A stretch of DNA of 64,000 bases from CAVQGM01 sp963712065 (GCA_963712065.1 CAVQGM010000002.1:1116001-1180000); one strand, 5' to 3'; shown: positions 24,854 through 33,793, numbered from the stretch's first letter. The notes: generated from the letters alone by a model not told the origin. Translations and numbers: made by a program.

Positions 24854-26049
24854 CCGGCCACCACCCGCCCGTCGCCGACTGGGCCACCGACTTCGACCAC
24901 ACCGACCCGGTGTGGGCCGCCGACCCGTATCCCATCTGGAGCGAGCTCCGGGAGACCTGCCCCGTGGCCCACTCCGACCGCTACGGCGGCGTGTGGCTGC
25001 CGACCCGCCACGACGACATCGCGGCCATCGCCTACGACACCGATCACTTCACCTCCCGCAGCGTCGTGGTGACCGAGGGCCGGCCGATGATGCCCGCCCC
25101 CCAGGGCATCTCGCCGCCCATCTCCTCCGACCCGCCGTTCCACCACGGTGCGCGCCGACTCATGCTGCCGGCCTTCTCCCCGAAGGCGGTCGACAAGCTC
25201 GAGCCGTTCACGCGCGACTACTGCCACGAGCTGCTCGACGCCACCGAGGGCCAAGGCGTCGTCGACGCCGCCCGCGAGTACGCGCAGCACATCCCCGTGC
25301 GGGTCATCGCCAAGATGCTGGGCTTCCCCCAGGAGGACGCCGACACGTTCCGTCGATTCGTGCACGAGGTGCTCGAGTCGGTCGACCTGCCCATCGAGCA
25401 GCGCATGGAGAACTTCCAGGAGCTGTTCGACTACCTCGACGCCCAGATCCAGGACCACGTCGACAACCCACGCGACGACCTCACGACCTTCCTCCTCCAG
25501 GCCGAGATGGACGGCGAGCCGCTGAACCCCGACCACGTCGGTGGGTCGATCGCCCTGCTCCTCCTGGCCGGCATCGACACGACCTGGAGCGCCATCGGCG
25601 CCTCCCTGTGGCACCTCGCCCGCACCCCCGCCGACCGCGACCGGCTCGTCGCCGAGCCCGACCTCATGCCCATCGCCATGGAGGAGCTGCTCCGCGCCTA
25701 CGCGCCGGTCACGATGGCCCGCCTGGTCAAGGACGACTTCGAGTTCAACGGCTGTCCCATGAAGAAGGACGACTGGGTGCTGCTCCCCTTCCCGGCGGCG
25801 AACCGCGATCCCGAGGCCTTCGAGGACGCCGACGAGGTCGTCATCGACCGGGCCGTCAACCGTCACGCCGCCTTCGGGCTCGGCATCCACCGCTGCGCCG
25901 GGTCGAACCTGGCCCGCATGGAGCTGAAGACCGCGCTCGAGGTCTGGCTCGAGCGCTACCCGGTGTTCGAGCTGGCCGACCCCGAGGCCGTCCGTTGGTC
26001 GGGCGGTCAGGTTCGGGGCCCGCGGGAGCTCCCCATCCGCGTCGGCTGA
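24850..26049 (+). CDS. Cytochrome P450, ferredoxin-dependent
   Basis: The 399-residue soluble bacterial P450 has an I-helix LLLLAGIDTTWSAIG near 235-249, the ExxR pair Glu279/Arg282, and the heme loop FGLGIHRCAGSNLAR with Cys349. Length is standard. It hydroxylates an unknown organic substrate with electrons from the coupled ferredoxin. The palindrome at 24594 probably controls both genes. After the stop a methyltransferase remnant follows rather than a functional gene. Confidence 0.93.
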   Translation: MTGHHPPVADWATDFDHTDPVWAADPYPIWSELRETCPVAHSDRYGGVWLPTRHDDIAAIAYDTDHFTSRSVVVTEGRPMMPAPQGISPPISSDPPFHHGARRLMLPAFSPKAVDKLEPFTRDYCHELLDATEGQGVVDAAREYAQHIPVRVIAKMLGFPQEDADTFRRFVHEVLESVDLPIEQRMENFQELFDYLDAQIQDHVDNPRDDLTTFLLQAEMDGEPLNPDHVGGSIALLLLAGIDTTWSAIGASLWHLARTPADRDRLVAEPDLMPIAMEELLRAYAPVTMARLVKDDFEFNGCPMKKDDWVLLPFPAANRDPEAFEDADEVVIDRAVNRHAAFGLGIHRCAGSNLARMELKTALEVWLERYPVFELADPEAVRWSGGQVRGPRELPIRVG

Positions 26050-26079
26050 CCCGGGTCGGCTCCGGACGGCGTCCGTGGT

Positions 26080-26263
26080 TGGCGGCGAACACCCAGGCGG
26101 CGTCCTGGCTCGGCATCGACGACGACGACCACCTGACCGTCGTCGCCGAGCACTTCCGTCGGTCGGGATCGTGGACCGGCATCGTCGCCGAGCGGCGCAC
26201 GCCCATCGGCCATCCGGGTGACCCGCTGTTCGCGGTGTGGGCCCGTCGCGACGGGTCGCTCAG
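26080..26263 (+). pseudogene. C-terminal remnant of a class I methyltransferase
   Basis: Forward-strand sequence reads QAASWLGIDDDDHLTVVAEH, then FRRSGSWTGIV and DPLFAVWARRDG. This resembles the last third of SAM-dependent methyltransferases whose middle reads FSNRCFPTKAVAAWL. No start or N-terminal SAM domain is present upstream; the P450 ends 30 bp earlier. The frame runs into the 3' end of the opposing sigma-factor gene without a clean stop. A second fragment of the same family lies at 27855-28041. Assignment rests on pattern memory. Confidence 0.55.
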
Positions 26264-27561
26264 CGCGTGGGAACGACCTCGGCCAGGCGGGCCTCAAGGA
26301 ACCGGCGCTCGGCCTCGTTGGCGGTCGTCACCAGCGCCGCCCGGTAGGCCCCGGCGGCGTCCTCGGGCCGACCGACCCTCCGCAGCAGGTCGGCCCTGGT
26401 CGCGTGCAGGAGGGCGTAGTCTTCGAGGACGCCGTCGTCGACGAGGGCGTCGACGAGGGCCAGACCGGCCTCGGGGCCCTGGGCCATGGCCACGGCGACG
26501 GCCCGGTTGAGGAACACCACCGGCGACGCGGTGACACGCGCCAACCGGTCGTAGAGGGCGACGATGCGCGACCAGTCGGTCGCGTCGAAGCTCGGGGCGA
26601 CGGCGTGGAGACGGCTGATCTCCGCCTGCAGGCGGTAGGCCCCCGGCTCGCTCGGAAGGCCGTGGATCTCGAGCAGCGCCGCGGCCTCGTCGAGCCGGTC
26701 CCGTCGCCAGCGGGTGCGGTCCTGGTCCTCCAACAACACGAGGTCGCCATGCTCGTCCAGGCGGGTCGGTCGACGGGCATCGGTGATCAACAGCAAGGTG
26801 AGGAGGGCGACGGCCTCGTCGTCGCCGGGCACGAGCCCGACGAGCAGGCGGGCCAGGCGGATGGCCTCCTCGCAGAGATCACCGCGCACGAGCGTCGTAC
26901 CCGACGTCGCCGTGTAGCCCTCGTTGAACACCAAGTAGATCACCGAGGCCACCGCCGCCAGTCGCTCGCGGCGCGCGTCGCCCTGGGGGACGGTGAACGG
27001 GATCCCGGCTCTCGCGATCTTGCGCTTCGCCCGCACGAGGCGTTGGGCCATCGTGGGCTCGGGGACGAGGAAGGCTCGGGCGATCTCGGCGGTCGCGAGG
27101 CCGGCGACCGAGCGCAGGGTGAGCGCCACCTGGGCGTCGACGGCCAGCGCCGGGTGGCAACAGGTGAGCATCAGGGCGAGCTGGTCGTCGCGATCGGGCA
27201 CGTCGCCGTCCCGGATCCGGGCCTCCATCCGGGCGGCGACGGCCTCGCGGTCGACCCGCATGGTGTCGCGCCGCACGCGGTCGACCGCCCGGCGGCGACC
27301 CACGGTGAGGAGCCACGCCCCGGGCCGCTCAGGCACGCCGGTGCCGGGCCAGGACCGCAGGGCCTCGGCGGCGGCGTCCTGGAAGGCGTCCTCGGCCAGG
27401 TCGAGGTCGCCGAGGCGACGGGCCAGGCTGGCCACGACCGCCCGGCGCTCGCCGACCACGAGCGCCTCCAACGCGGCCGCCGCTGCCTGTGGGGTGGCCC
27501 CGGGCGGCGGCGCGTGGGACGGATCGGACATCTCCGCATCGACCATCGCCCGCCCGACCAC
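26260..27561 (-). CDS. ECF42-type RNA polymerase sigma factor with C-terminal extension
   Basis: The 433-residue protein has sigma region 2 (near 35-100, with LAEDAFQDAAAEALRSWP) and region 4 (near 140-185, with LATAEIARAFLVPEPTMAQR). A long C-terminal domain containing LVFNEGYTATSG and LCEEAIRLARLL is the signature of ECF42, followed by TPR-like helices. ECF42 factors lack an anti-sigma and are controlled by this extension. They are normally encoded beside a YciI/DGPF protein. Here that partner lies just upstream (28155-27579) but is interrupted. The first ATG at 27561 is used; ATG 27531 (MSDPSHAPPPG) is also possible. Confidence 0.9.
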   Translation of the reverse strand: MVGRAMVDAEMSDPSHAPPPGATPQAAAAALEALVVGERRAVVASLARRLGDLDLAEDAFQDAAAEALRSWPGTGVPERPGAWLLTVGRRRAVDRVRRDTMRVDREAVAARMEARIRDGDVPDRDDQLALMLTCCHPALAVDAQVALTLRSVAGLATAEIARAFLVPEPTMAQRLVRAKRKIARAGIPFTVPQGDARRERLAAVASVIYLVFNEGYTATSGTTLVRGDLCEEAIRLARLLVGLVPGDDEAVALLTLLLITDARRPTRLDEHGDLVLLEDQDRTRWRRDRLDEAAALLEIHGLPSEPGAYRLQAEISRLHAVAPSFDATDWSRIVALYDRLARVTASPVVFLNRAVAVAMAQGPEAGLALVDALVDDGVLEDYALLHATRADLLRRVGRPEDAAGAYRAALVTTANEAERRFLEARLAEVVPTR

Positions 27562-27578
27562 CCGGGGCCGGCGCCCGC

Positions 27579-28155
27579 TCAGCCGAGCTCCATGATCGGA
27601 CGCACCTCGACGCTGCCGTAGGCGATGTTCGGCATCTTGGCCGCCCAGGCGAGGGCCTCGTCGAGATCGGCGACGTCGACGAGGTAGTACCCGCCGAGCA
27701 CCTCCTTGGTCTCCGCGAACGGGCCGTCGGTGGTCGCCTGCCGGCCGTTGCGGACCCGCACCGTGGTCGCGGTCTCGATCGGCTGGAGCGGGTCACCCCC
27801 GACGAGCGAGCCCGAGTCGGCGAGGGACTGGGTGTAGTGCGGCCACTTGTCGCGTGTCGGTCGACTACCTCACCGTCCCCTCGAGGGGTTCACCGAAGTC
27901 GCCGGGGGCGCGGCGGGCGGGCCGTTCGTGAGCACGTTCTCCAACCGCTGCTTCCCGACCAAGGCCATCGCTGCGTGGCTGGGCACCGGTGACGACGACC
28001 ACCTCGTCATCGTCACCGAGTACTCCGGCGCTCCGGGGTGAGGAGCCGTCGCGAGCGGCGAACCACTCGCCCATCTCGGGATCCCGTTCGGAACTCGGGG
28101 GTACCGAACTGGCGGGGCCGGCGGTGCGGCTCGTCCCCGGGTAGATCAGGAACAT
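27579..28155 (-). pseudogene. YciI/DGPF-domain protein, split by a 199-bp insertion
   Basis: Two minus-strand pieces form one gene. The 5' part starts at ATG 28155 (MFLIYPGTS) and runs through EMGEWFAARD, ending at 28048. The 3' part resumes at 27854-27849 with the same two codons, RD, and continues KWPHYTQSLADSGSLVGG and TTDGPFAETKEVLGGYYLVD to the stop at 27579. Joining them at RD restores one frame of 125 residues, normal for DGPF proteins. Between them is a 199-bp segment carrying methyltransferase sequence on the other strand. DGPF proteins accompany ECF42 sigma factors, as here; their role is unclear. The gene cannot make a full-length product as sequenced. Confidence 0.75.
27855..28041 (+). 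pseudogene. Methyltransferase fragment inserted in the YciI gene
   Basis: Reads SVDYLT, then after a one-base shift PLEGFTEVAGG and GGPFVSTFSNRCFPTKAIAA, then WLGTGDDDHLVIVTEY and a stop at 28041. This is the central to C-terminal part of a class I SAM methyltransferase (post-SAM-domain strand with FSNRCFPTKA). It lacks the N-terminus and the last 40 or so residues. It is flanked by GTCGCG at 27849 and 28048. It cannot be functional. Confidence 0.6.
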
Positions 28156-28344
28156 GAACCCGTCATGGGATGCCGCCTCCCGGGCTGGTGACTGCGGCGC
28201 CGGTCCCCGGTGCGGCCGGTCTCGTCAGGACGAACGAGCTGCCGAGCCCGGGGCGCCGGAATCGAGCCTGCCGGCCAGCCTGTCGCGCGGGATTCCTCGG
28301 AAGGGCGCGATCGGGCCGCGGTCCGACCGGATCGGGCACCGTGG
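28156..28344. other. Intergenic region without recognisable gene
   Basis: This 189-bp stretch lies between the YciI start and the MMPL stop. Several overlapping open frames exist on both strands but none has family resemblance or a ribosome site. It may hold the promoter for the YciI/sigma pair. Confidence 0.4.
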
Positions 28345-30726
28345 TCAGACGCCGGCCCGGTCGCGGGGTCGATCGTCGAGGTCGGCCGGCTCGACGTCCA
28401 GGGCGATGCCGACGATCTCGTCGACCTCCTCGCGCTCGCCCTCGACGTTGACCCGGGGCAGCGCACGGTCGAGCCAGCGGGGCAGCCACCAGTTCCTGTC
28501 ACCCAGGAGCTCCATCGTGGCCGGCACGAGCAGCATGCGGACCACCGTCGCGTCGAGCGCGATGGCGACGGCCAACCCCACCCCGAACAGCTTGACGGTG
28601 CGGTTCGACTCGAGGAGGAAGCTCCCGAAGACGAAGACCATGATGGCGGCGGCGGCGGTGATGACCCGGGCCGTGGCCGCGAGCCCGTCGGCCACGGAGC
28701 CCCGGCTGTCACCCGTCCGGTCGTACTCCTCCTTCACCCGGGAGAGCAGGAAGACCTCGTAGTCCATCGACAGTCCGAAGACGATGGCGAACATCATCAT
28801 CGGGATGAACGGCTCGATGGGCGCGCCGTCACCCACGCCGAACACCGAACCGAGCCATCCCCACTGGAAGATGGCGACCACCACCCCGTAGGCGGCGCCG
28901 ATCGACAGCAGGTTCATGATCACGGCCTTCAGCGGCACCAGCAGCGAGCGGAACACGACCATCAGCAACAGGAACGACAGGGCCAGCACCGCGCCGAAGA
29001 AGTAGGGGAGCCGACCGGCGAGGAAGCTCGAGAAGTCGATCCCGATGGCCACGCCACCGGTGACCGCCACGTCGAGGCCGGTGTCGGCGGTCGCGGCGGG
29101 CAGCGTCTCGGAGCGGAGGCGATCGACGAGTCGGTCGGTGACCTCGTCCTGGGGTGCCGTCGTCGGGATGACGCGCCACAGGGCGGCGGTGGGGTTCGCC
29201 GGGTCGTTGGTGAACGCCGGCGTCGCCAGCTCGACGCCGGGCGTCTCCTGCAGGGCGGTCGTCACCGCCTCGAGGACGGCGGGATCGGTGCCGGCCGGCA
29301 CCTCGGTGGCCAGGATCAACGGGCCGTTGAAGCCCGGTCCGAAGCCCTCGGCCAGCAGGTCGTAGGCCTGCCTCGTGGTCGTGTCGGTCGGGTAGTTGCC
29401 CTCGTCCGAGAAGCCGAGGCGGAGGGCGAAGACGGGCACGGCGAGCACGCCGAGGATCACGACGCCGGCGATCGCGGCCGGCCACGGCCGGCGCTGGATG
29501 AGGTGGCTCCAGCGATAGGCGGTGGTCTCGCGGAGCGGTCGCTGCCGGCGCGGCGGCAGCTCCTTGCGCAGCGGGGCCACGGCGAACCCGGCGAGGAGGA
29601 CGACGACGGCGAGGGGCAGGGCGAGGAGCAGCGGGTCGATCGACAGCGCGACGCCGATCAGCGCGACGGCGACGAGGGAGGCGGCGATGAGGCCCCGCCA
29701 CCGGGTCACCTCGATGCGCGTGCCGGCGAACCCGAGGAGCGCGGGCAGCAGGGTGACGGAGGCGAGCATGGTGACGGCCACGACGACCGACGCGCCGACG
29801 GCGAGGCCCCGCACGAAGGTGACGCCCATCACGAGCATCCCCAGCAGCGAGATGACCACCGTCGTCCCGGCGAAGGTGACGGCGCGACCGGCGGTGTCGA
29901 TGGCGATGCGAATCGACTCCTCGATGGAGTGCCCGTGGTGGAGCCCCTCGCGGTACCGGGTGACGATGAACAGCGCGTAGTCGATGCCGACACCGAGGCC
30001 GATCATCAACCCGAGGGTCGTCGTGAAGTCGGGCATGGTGAGGAGGTTGCTGAGCAGCACGACGATGGCCGACCCGACCCCGATCCCGGCGAGGGCCACG
30101 CCGATGGGCAGACCCATGGCGAGCACGGAGCCGAAGGCCAGCACCAGGATGAAGATGGCGAAGGCCAGGCCGAGCAGCTCCGATTCGGGCGGCTCGAACT
30201 CCGCGAAGACCTCGCCCCCGAGCTCGATCCGGACACCCTCGACCGCCGGCAGTCGCTCCTCGATCTCGCCGGCGATCCGTTGGGCGTCGGCCTGGTCGGC
30301 GTCGGCCGGCACCTCGACCTCGGCGTAGGCGATGCGGCCGGCGTCGGGTCCCTGCTGCGCGATCTGGCGCTCGCCGCCCTCCGCGTAGGGACTGCGCACC
30401 AGCAAGGTGCCGCCCTCGAGGGTGGCGACCTCGTCGAACAGGGTCGTCATGGCCGCTTCCACCGTGGGATCGTCGACCCCCTGCTCGGCCCGGAACACGA
30501 TGGTGCCGGCGCGACCGTTGCCCTGCCCGCCGAACCCCTCGTCGATGATGTCGAAGCCGCGCCTGCTCTCGACGTCGGGCAGGTTGAACTCGGAGCGGAA
30601 CCCGCTGCCGGCGGCGCCCGAGGCCACGCTCAGCGCCACCAGGCCGAGGAACCAGGCGAGGGCGACGAGTCGCCGGCGCCGGTAGCACCACTGTCCCAGC
30701 CGTCCGAACACGGGCCGCTCCTCCAC
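28345..30726 (-). CDS. MMPL-family RND transporter
   Basis: The 793-residue protein has the two-fold MMPL layout. A first helix near 20-40 precedes an external domain to about 185, then a six-helix block with TLGLMIGLGVGIDYALFIV and RYREGL. A second external domain spans about 445-590, followed by a second block with FGLSMDYEVFLLSRVKEEYD. Both Asp-Tyr proton-relay motifs are present. These pumps export lipids or hydrophobic compounds using proton force. The GTG at 30726 is 35 bp from a palindrome that recurs at the divergent TetR gene, so that TetR almost certainly represses it. The acidic C-tail is short, unlike mycobacterial MmpL3. Confidence 0.92.
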   Translation of the reverse strand: MEERPVFGRLGQWCYRRRRLVALAWFLGLVALSVASGAAGSGFRSEFNLPDVESRRGFDIIDEGFGGQGNGRAGTIVFRAEQGVDDPTVEAAMTTLFDEVATLEGGTLLVRSPYAEGGERQIAQQGPDAGRIAYAEVEVPADADQADAQRIAGEIEERLPAVEGVRIELGGEVFAEFEPPESELLGLAFAIFILVLAFGSVLAMGLPIGVALAGIGVGSAIVVLLSNLLTMPDFTTTLGLMIGLGVGIDYALFIVTRYREGLHHGHSIEESIRIAIDTAGRAVTFAGTTVVISLLGMLVMGVTFVRGLAVGASVVVAVTMLASVTLLPALLGFAGTRIEVTRWRGLIAASLVAVALIGVALSIDPLLLALPLAVVVLLAGFAVAPLRKELPPRRQRPLRETTAYRWSHLIQRRPWPAAIAGVVILGVLAVPVFALRLGFSDEGNYPTDTTTRQAYDLLAEGFGPGFNGPLILATEVPAGTDPAVLEAVTTALQETPGVELATPAFTNDPANPTAALWRVIPTTAPQDEVTDRLVDRLRSETLPAATADTGLDVAVTGGVAIGIDFSSFLAGRLPYFFGAVLALSFLLLMVVFRSLLVPLKAVIMNLLSIGAAYGVVVAIFQWGWLGSVFGVGDGAPIEPFIPMMMFAIVFGLSMDYEVFLLSRVKEEYDRTGDSRGSVADGLAATARVITAAAAIMVFVFGSFLLESNRTVKLFGVGLAVAIALDATVVRMLLVPATMELLGDRNWWLPRWLDRALPRVNVEGEREEVDEIVGIALDVEPADLDDRPRDRAGV

Positions 30727-30761
30727 TCCACGGGCACTCCACGGGCCCCGCCGGGGCCTGA

Positions 30762-30779
30762 CGCTACGCCGTCGTAGCG
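30762..30779. promoter_or_regulatory. TetR operator 1 (MMPL side)
   Basis: CGCTACG, CCGT, CGTAGCG form an 18-bp palindrome 35 bp upstream of the MMPL start. It shares CGCTAC-N6-GTAGCG exactly with the site at 30916-30933. Confidence 0.8.
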
Positions 30780-30915
30780 CGACGGGCCGAGCGTACCGGC
30801 GCAGCTCCGGCCACCCTCCCCGACCCCTACGCGGTCATCGGTCACGCCTGGCCCAAGGGCGGTCCGATGAGGGCGACCGGGCATCGCCGACGGCGTCCGA
30901 TCGGCACCCGCGTCG

Positions 30916-30933
30916 CGCTACACTCCCGTAGCG
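30916..30933. promoter_or_regulatory. TetR operator 2 (autoregulatory side)
   Basis: CGCTAC, ACTCCC, GTAGCG form an 18-bp palindrome ending one base before the ATG of the TetR gene. Binding here would block transcription or translation start directly, and suggests a leaderless or very short 5' UTR. Confidence 0.8.
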
Positions 30934-30934
30934 T

Positions 30935-31522
30935 ATGAGGGCCAGAAGCGCCGCCGCCCGGGACGCCGTGCTCACCGCCACGGTGGAACTGCTCGCCGAC
31001 GCGGGCGTCGAAGGGCTGCACATCGAGCAGGTGGCGGCCCGTTCGGGCGTCGCCAAGACGACGATCTACCGCCACTGGCCCACCAAGGCCGACCTCGTGG
31101 TCGACGCCGTGTCGAGCTGCGTGGTGCCGGTCGCCACCCCGAACTCCGGGGACCTGCCGGCCGACCTGTTGGCCGTCGTGGCGGGCATGCGCGACGCGAT
31201 GGTCGCCTCCGGCCTGGCCGAGGTGGTCCCCGCCCTGCTCGCCGCCGCCCGCACCGACCCCGAGCTGGCCGCCCTCCACGAGCGCCTCGACCAGGACCGC
31301 GAGACCCCGGTGCGCACGGTGCTCGAGCTGGCCCAGCTCCGCGGCGAGCTCCCGTCGGCCCTCGACCTCGACCAGGCGAGCGAGCTGTTCATCGGGCCGT
31401 TGCTGCTGCGCCTCCTGTTCAGCCACCAGCCGCCGTCCGACGACCACCTGGCCTTCGTCGTCGACACCGTGCTGGCCGGGCTGCGGTCGACGACGGCCTC
31501 CTCCTCCACCGCCCGCGCCTGA
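30935..31522 (+). CDS. TetR-family repressor of the MMPL transporter
   Basis: A 195-residue TetR regulator with HTH IEQVAARSGVAKTTIYRHWP at 30-49 and a helical C-terminal domain resembling TetR_C_11-type members. It is divergent from the MMPL gene. Two identical-consensus palindromes lie in the 208-bp gap, one at each gene, so it probably represses itself and the transporter until a lipid-like ligand binds. No ribosome site is visible because the operator abuts the ATG. Confidence 0.92.
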   Translation: MRARSAAARDAVLTATVELLADAGVEGLHIEQVAARSGVAKTTIYRHWPTKADLVVDAVSSCVVPVATPNSGDLPADLLAVVAGMRDAMVASGLAEVVPALLAAARTDPELAALHERLDQDRETPVRTVLELAQLRGELPSALDLDQASELFIGPLLLRLLFSHQPPSDDHLAFVVDTVLAGLRSTTASSSTARA

Positions 31523-31578
31523 CGGGCAGTCGGGCCGCTGCTGCCCCGACGAGCCCGGCCGACTCCCGGGCGGCGCGT

Positions 31579-32889
31579 TCAGCGTGGTGGCTCGAACGAT
31601 GGGCGCAGCGGCAGCGTGCTCGGGCCCATCTCGGACCGGACGGCCAGCACCTGGTGGATCTGGGTGCTCCCGTACTCGAAACCGAGGGCGCAGGCGGCCA
31701 TGTACAACCGCCAGACCCGGGCTCGCCCCTCGCCCGCCAGGGCCACGGCGTCGTCCCACGACCCCTCGAGGTTGGCCACCCAGTTGCGCAACGTGAGGGC
31801 ATAGTGCTCCCGGAGGTTCTCGACGTCGCGCGTCTCGAGGCCGACCTCGGACATGAGCGACACGACGGTGCCGATCTCGTGGAGCTCGCCGTCGGGGAAG
31901 ACGTACCGCTCCATGAGGGGACTGTCGATCCTCGACGTCAGGTTGGACCCGGCGGCGGTGGCCAGTCGCCGGAGCGTCTCGACGGCACGACCCTTCGCGT
32001 TGTCGGGCTGGGGGTAGCCGGGTCGGCAGATGCCGTGGTTGAGCAGACGGCCGCCGGGACGCAGCAGGTCGTGGAGCCTGCGGTTGTAGGTGGGCAGCTG
32101 GGCCCGGCCGACGTGCTCGACCATCCCGACGGACGAGATGGCGTCGAACGGCCCGTCGTCGACGTCGCGGTAGTCCTGCAGGCGGATCTGGATGCGGTCG
32201 GCGAGCCCGGCCTCGGCCACCCGCTTGGCGGCCAGCTCGGCCTGGGCCCGGGAGATGGTGATCCCGACGCCGTGCACACCGTGGTACCGGGCGGCGTGGA
32301 TGAGCATCGAGCCCCACCCGCAGCCGACGTCGAGCAGGCGCATGCCGAGATCGAGGCCGAGCTTGCGGGACACGAGCTCGTGCTTGCGCTCCTGGGCATC
32401 GGCCAGGTCGTCGGTGGGCTCGCGGAACACCGCGCACGAGTAGGTCATGGCCGGCCCCAGCACCAGCCGGTAGAAGTCGTTGGAGACGTCGTAGTGGTGC
32501 GAGATGGCCTCGGCGTCGCGCCCCTTCGAGTGGAGCCGTCCACCGAGCCGCGCCTCCTCGGGGGGCGGCGGCACCCGTCGGAACAGGTCGGGACCGGCCG
32601 TTCGGGCGGTGGCGGCCAGCAGGGCCGCCGTCGGCTTCACCGACAGTCCTGCGAAGGCCAGCCGGAGCACGGCGTAGACGTCGCCCTCGAGGTCGAGGTC
32701 GCCGGCGATGAAGGCGCGGGCGATCCCGAGCTCGCCCGGCCGCTGGACGATCCGGCGCAGGGCCTCGGGCCGGCGGATCACCACCAGCGCGGCGGAGTCC
32801 GGCGGCCCGGCGGACGAGCCGTCGAAGGCCTCCACCGCGATCTCGGCGGGCCCGCCGAGCAGCTCGTGGACCAGGGGTGCGAGACGCAT
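31579..32889 (-). CDS. cfa: Cyclopropane-fatty-acyl-phospholipid synthase family methyltransferase
   Basis: The 436-residue protein has the CFA synthase layout. An N-terminal lipid-binding region of about 115 residues is followed by HYDVSNDFY at 132-140 and the SAM-binding VGCGWGS at 188-194. SSVGMVEHVG and the C-terminal YALTLRNWVANLE region are further family features. It transfers a methylene from SAM to a double bond of membrane phospholipid acyl chains, or modifies them with a methyl group as in some actinobacterial relatives (UfaA). Length slightly exceeds E. coli Cfa. It is convergent with the TetR gene. Confidence 0.92.
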   Translation of the reverse strand: MRLAPLVHELLGGPAEIAVEAFDGSSAGPPDSAALVVIRRPEALRRIVQRPGELGIARAFIAGDLDLEGDVYAVLRLAFAGLSVKPTAALLAATARTAGPDLFRRVPPPPEEARLGGRLHSKGRDAEAISHHYDVSNDFYRLVLGPAMTYSCAVFREPTDDLADAQERKHELVSRKLGLDLGMRLLDVGCGWGSMLIHAARYHGVHGVGITISRAQAELAAKRVAEAGLADRIQIRLQDYRDVDDGPFDAISSVGMVEHVGRAQLPTYNRRLHDLLRPGGRLLNHGICRPGYPQPDNAKGRAVETLRRLATAAGSNLTSRIDSPLMERYVFPDGELHEIGTVVSLMSEVGLETRDVENLREHYALTLRNWVANLEGSWDDAVALAGEGRARVWRLYMAACALGFEYGSTQIHQVLAVRSEMGPSTLPLRPSFEPPR

Positions 32890-33064
32890 GGGTCCTCCCT
32901 TCCCAACGACGTCGCATCAGCCGGGACAATTCTTGTCCGACCGCGCCGCCTCGCCAAACGGTTCGCCACGCGACCCTCGTCGCGCCCGTCGAGAGACGCC
33001 GTTCTGGTCCTCCGCACGCGCCGTCGCCGGCGCGATCCGACGACCAGAGCGAGCGAGAGGCGGG
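32890..33064. repeat. Intergenic region with symmetric 46-nt hairpin at 33003-33048
   Basis: Between the CFA and AlkB genes TCTGGTC at 33003-33009 pairs with GACCAGA at 33042-33048. Eight unpaired bases follow on each side, and GCGCCG then pairs with CGGCGC around a TCGC loop. Just upstream is CGCCGTTCTG, also present in the 21082 palindrome. It lies downstream of alkB (minus strand) and upstream of cfa (minus strand), so it may be a terminator or repeat element. Confidence 0.6.
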
Positions 33065-33793
33065 TCAGCGTGAGCCGTAGCGACGGGAGGCCCGGTACGA
33101 GGCACCCTCCACGGGGCGGCCGGTCCGCGACGTCCACCGCCACTGGATCGACACCCGACCGCCGACGCGGTGAGCCACCTTGGGCACGGCGTGCTCCCAG
33201 TCGGCCTGGCACCGACCGCCCATCACCAGCAGGTCACCCGACCCCGGGGTCAGGTCATGGGTCGCCCCCTGCCGGGGGGTGTCGTGGGCGTAGCGGTTGG
33301 CACGTGGCCGTACCAGGAACGGCCGGCGGGCACCGAGGGTCAGCACGCCGATCACGGTGTCGTCGAGGAAGCGGAGCTCCCGGTCGCGGTGGAAGGCGAC
33401 GCTGTCACGCCCGTGCCGGTACCAGGCCAGGGCGAAGCCGTCGAAGGCCACCCCGTACCGGTGGCCGAGCAACCGCTGGGCATCGGTGAGCACCGGCTCG
33501 GGGGACGCACCGCTCGCGCACCACGCCCCGAGCCGCGGCTCGTCGACCCAACGGTCGTAGCGGAAGACCCGCCCCTGGAACCAGGTCGTGGCTTCGACGA
33601 GGGCGGCATAGGTCCGGTCGGCGCCCTGCAACCAGCCGCGGACGACGTCGATCCACGACGTGTCGTCGAGCTGGACCCGCTCGACCGGTGCCTCGGTGTC
33701 GAGGCGCGGCGTGGGCGCGGACGTCTCGTCAGCCACCGGTGAGCTCGGCGACCGCGAACCGGAACCGTCGCACATGGGCCATGGGCGCATCAT
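33065..33793 (-). CDS. alkB: AlkB-family 2-oxoglutarate/Fe(II) dioxygenase
   Basis: The 242-residue protein has the AlkB iron site His135-x-Asp137 in AFHRDREL and His201 in WEHAVPK. The 2-oxoglutarate-binding pair Arg213 and Arg219 sits in RVSIQWR. It contains GVLTLGARRPFLVRP, typical of the AlkB/ALKBH2-3 branch that removes methyl groups from DNA or RNA bases. The N-terminal 30 residues are polar and may be partly untranslated; ATG 33775 is an alternative. Confidence 0.9.
   Translation of the reverse strand: MMRPWPMCDGSGSRSPSSPVADETSAPTPRLDTEAPVERVQLDDTSWIDVVRGWLQGADRTYAALVEATTWFQGRVFRYDRWVDEPRLGAWCASGASPEPVLTDAQRLLGHRYGVAFDGFALAWYRHGRDSVAFHRDRELRFLDDTVIGVLTLGARRPFLVRPRANRYAHDTPRQGATHDLTPGSGDLLVMGGRCQADWEHAVPKVAHRVGGRVSIQWRWTSRTGRPVEGASYRASRRYGSR

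Noticed and set aside
27849..28053. GTCGCG repeats as proof of transposition
   Set aside because: The hexamer is common in this G+C-rich sequence (also near 26249), and no inverted terminal repeats or transposase are seen, so only a tentative insertion is claimed.
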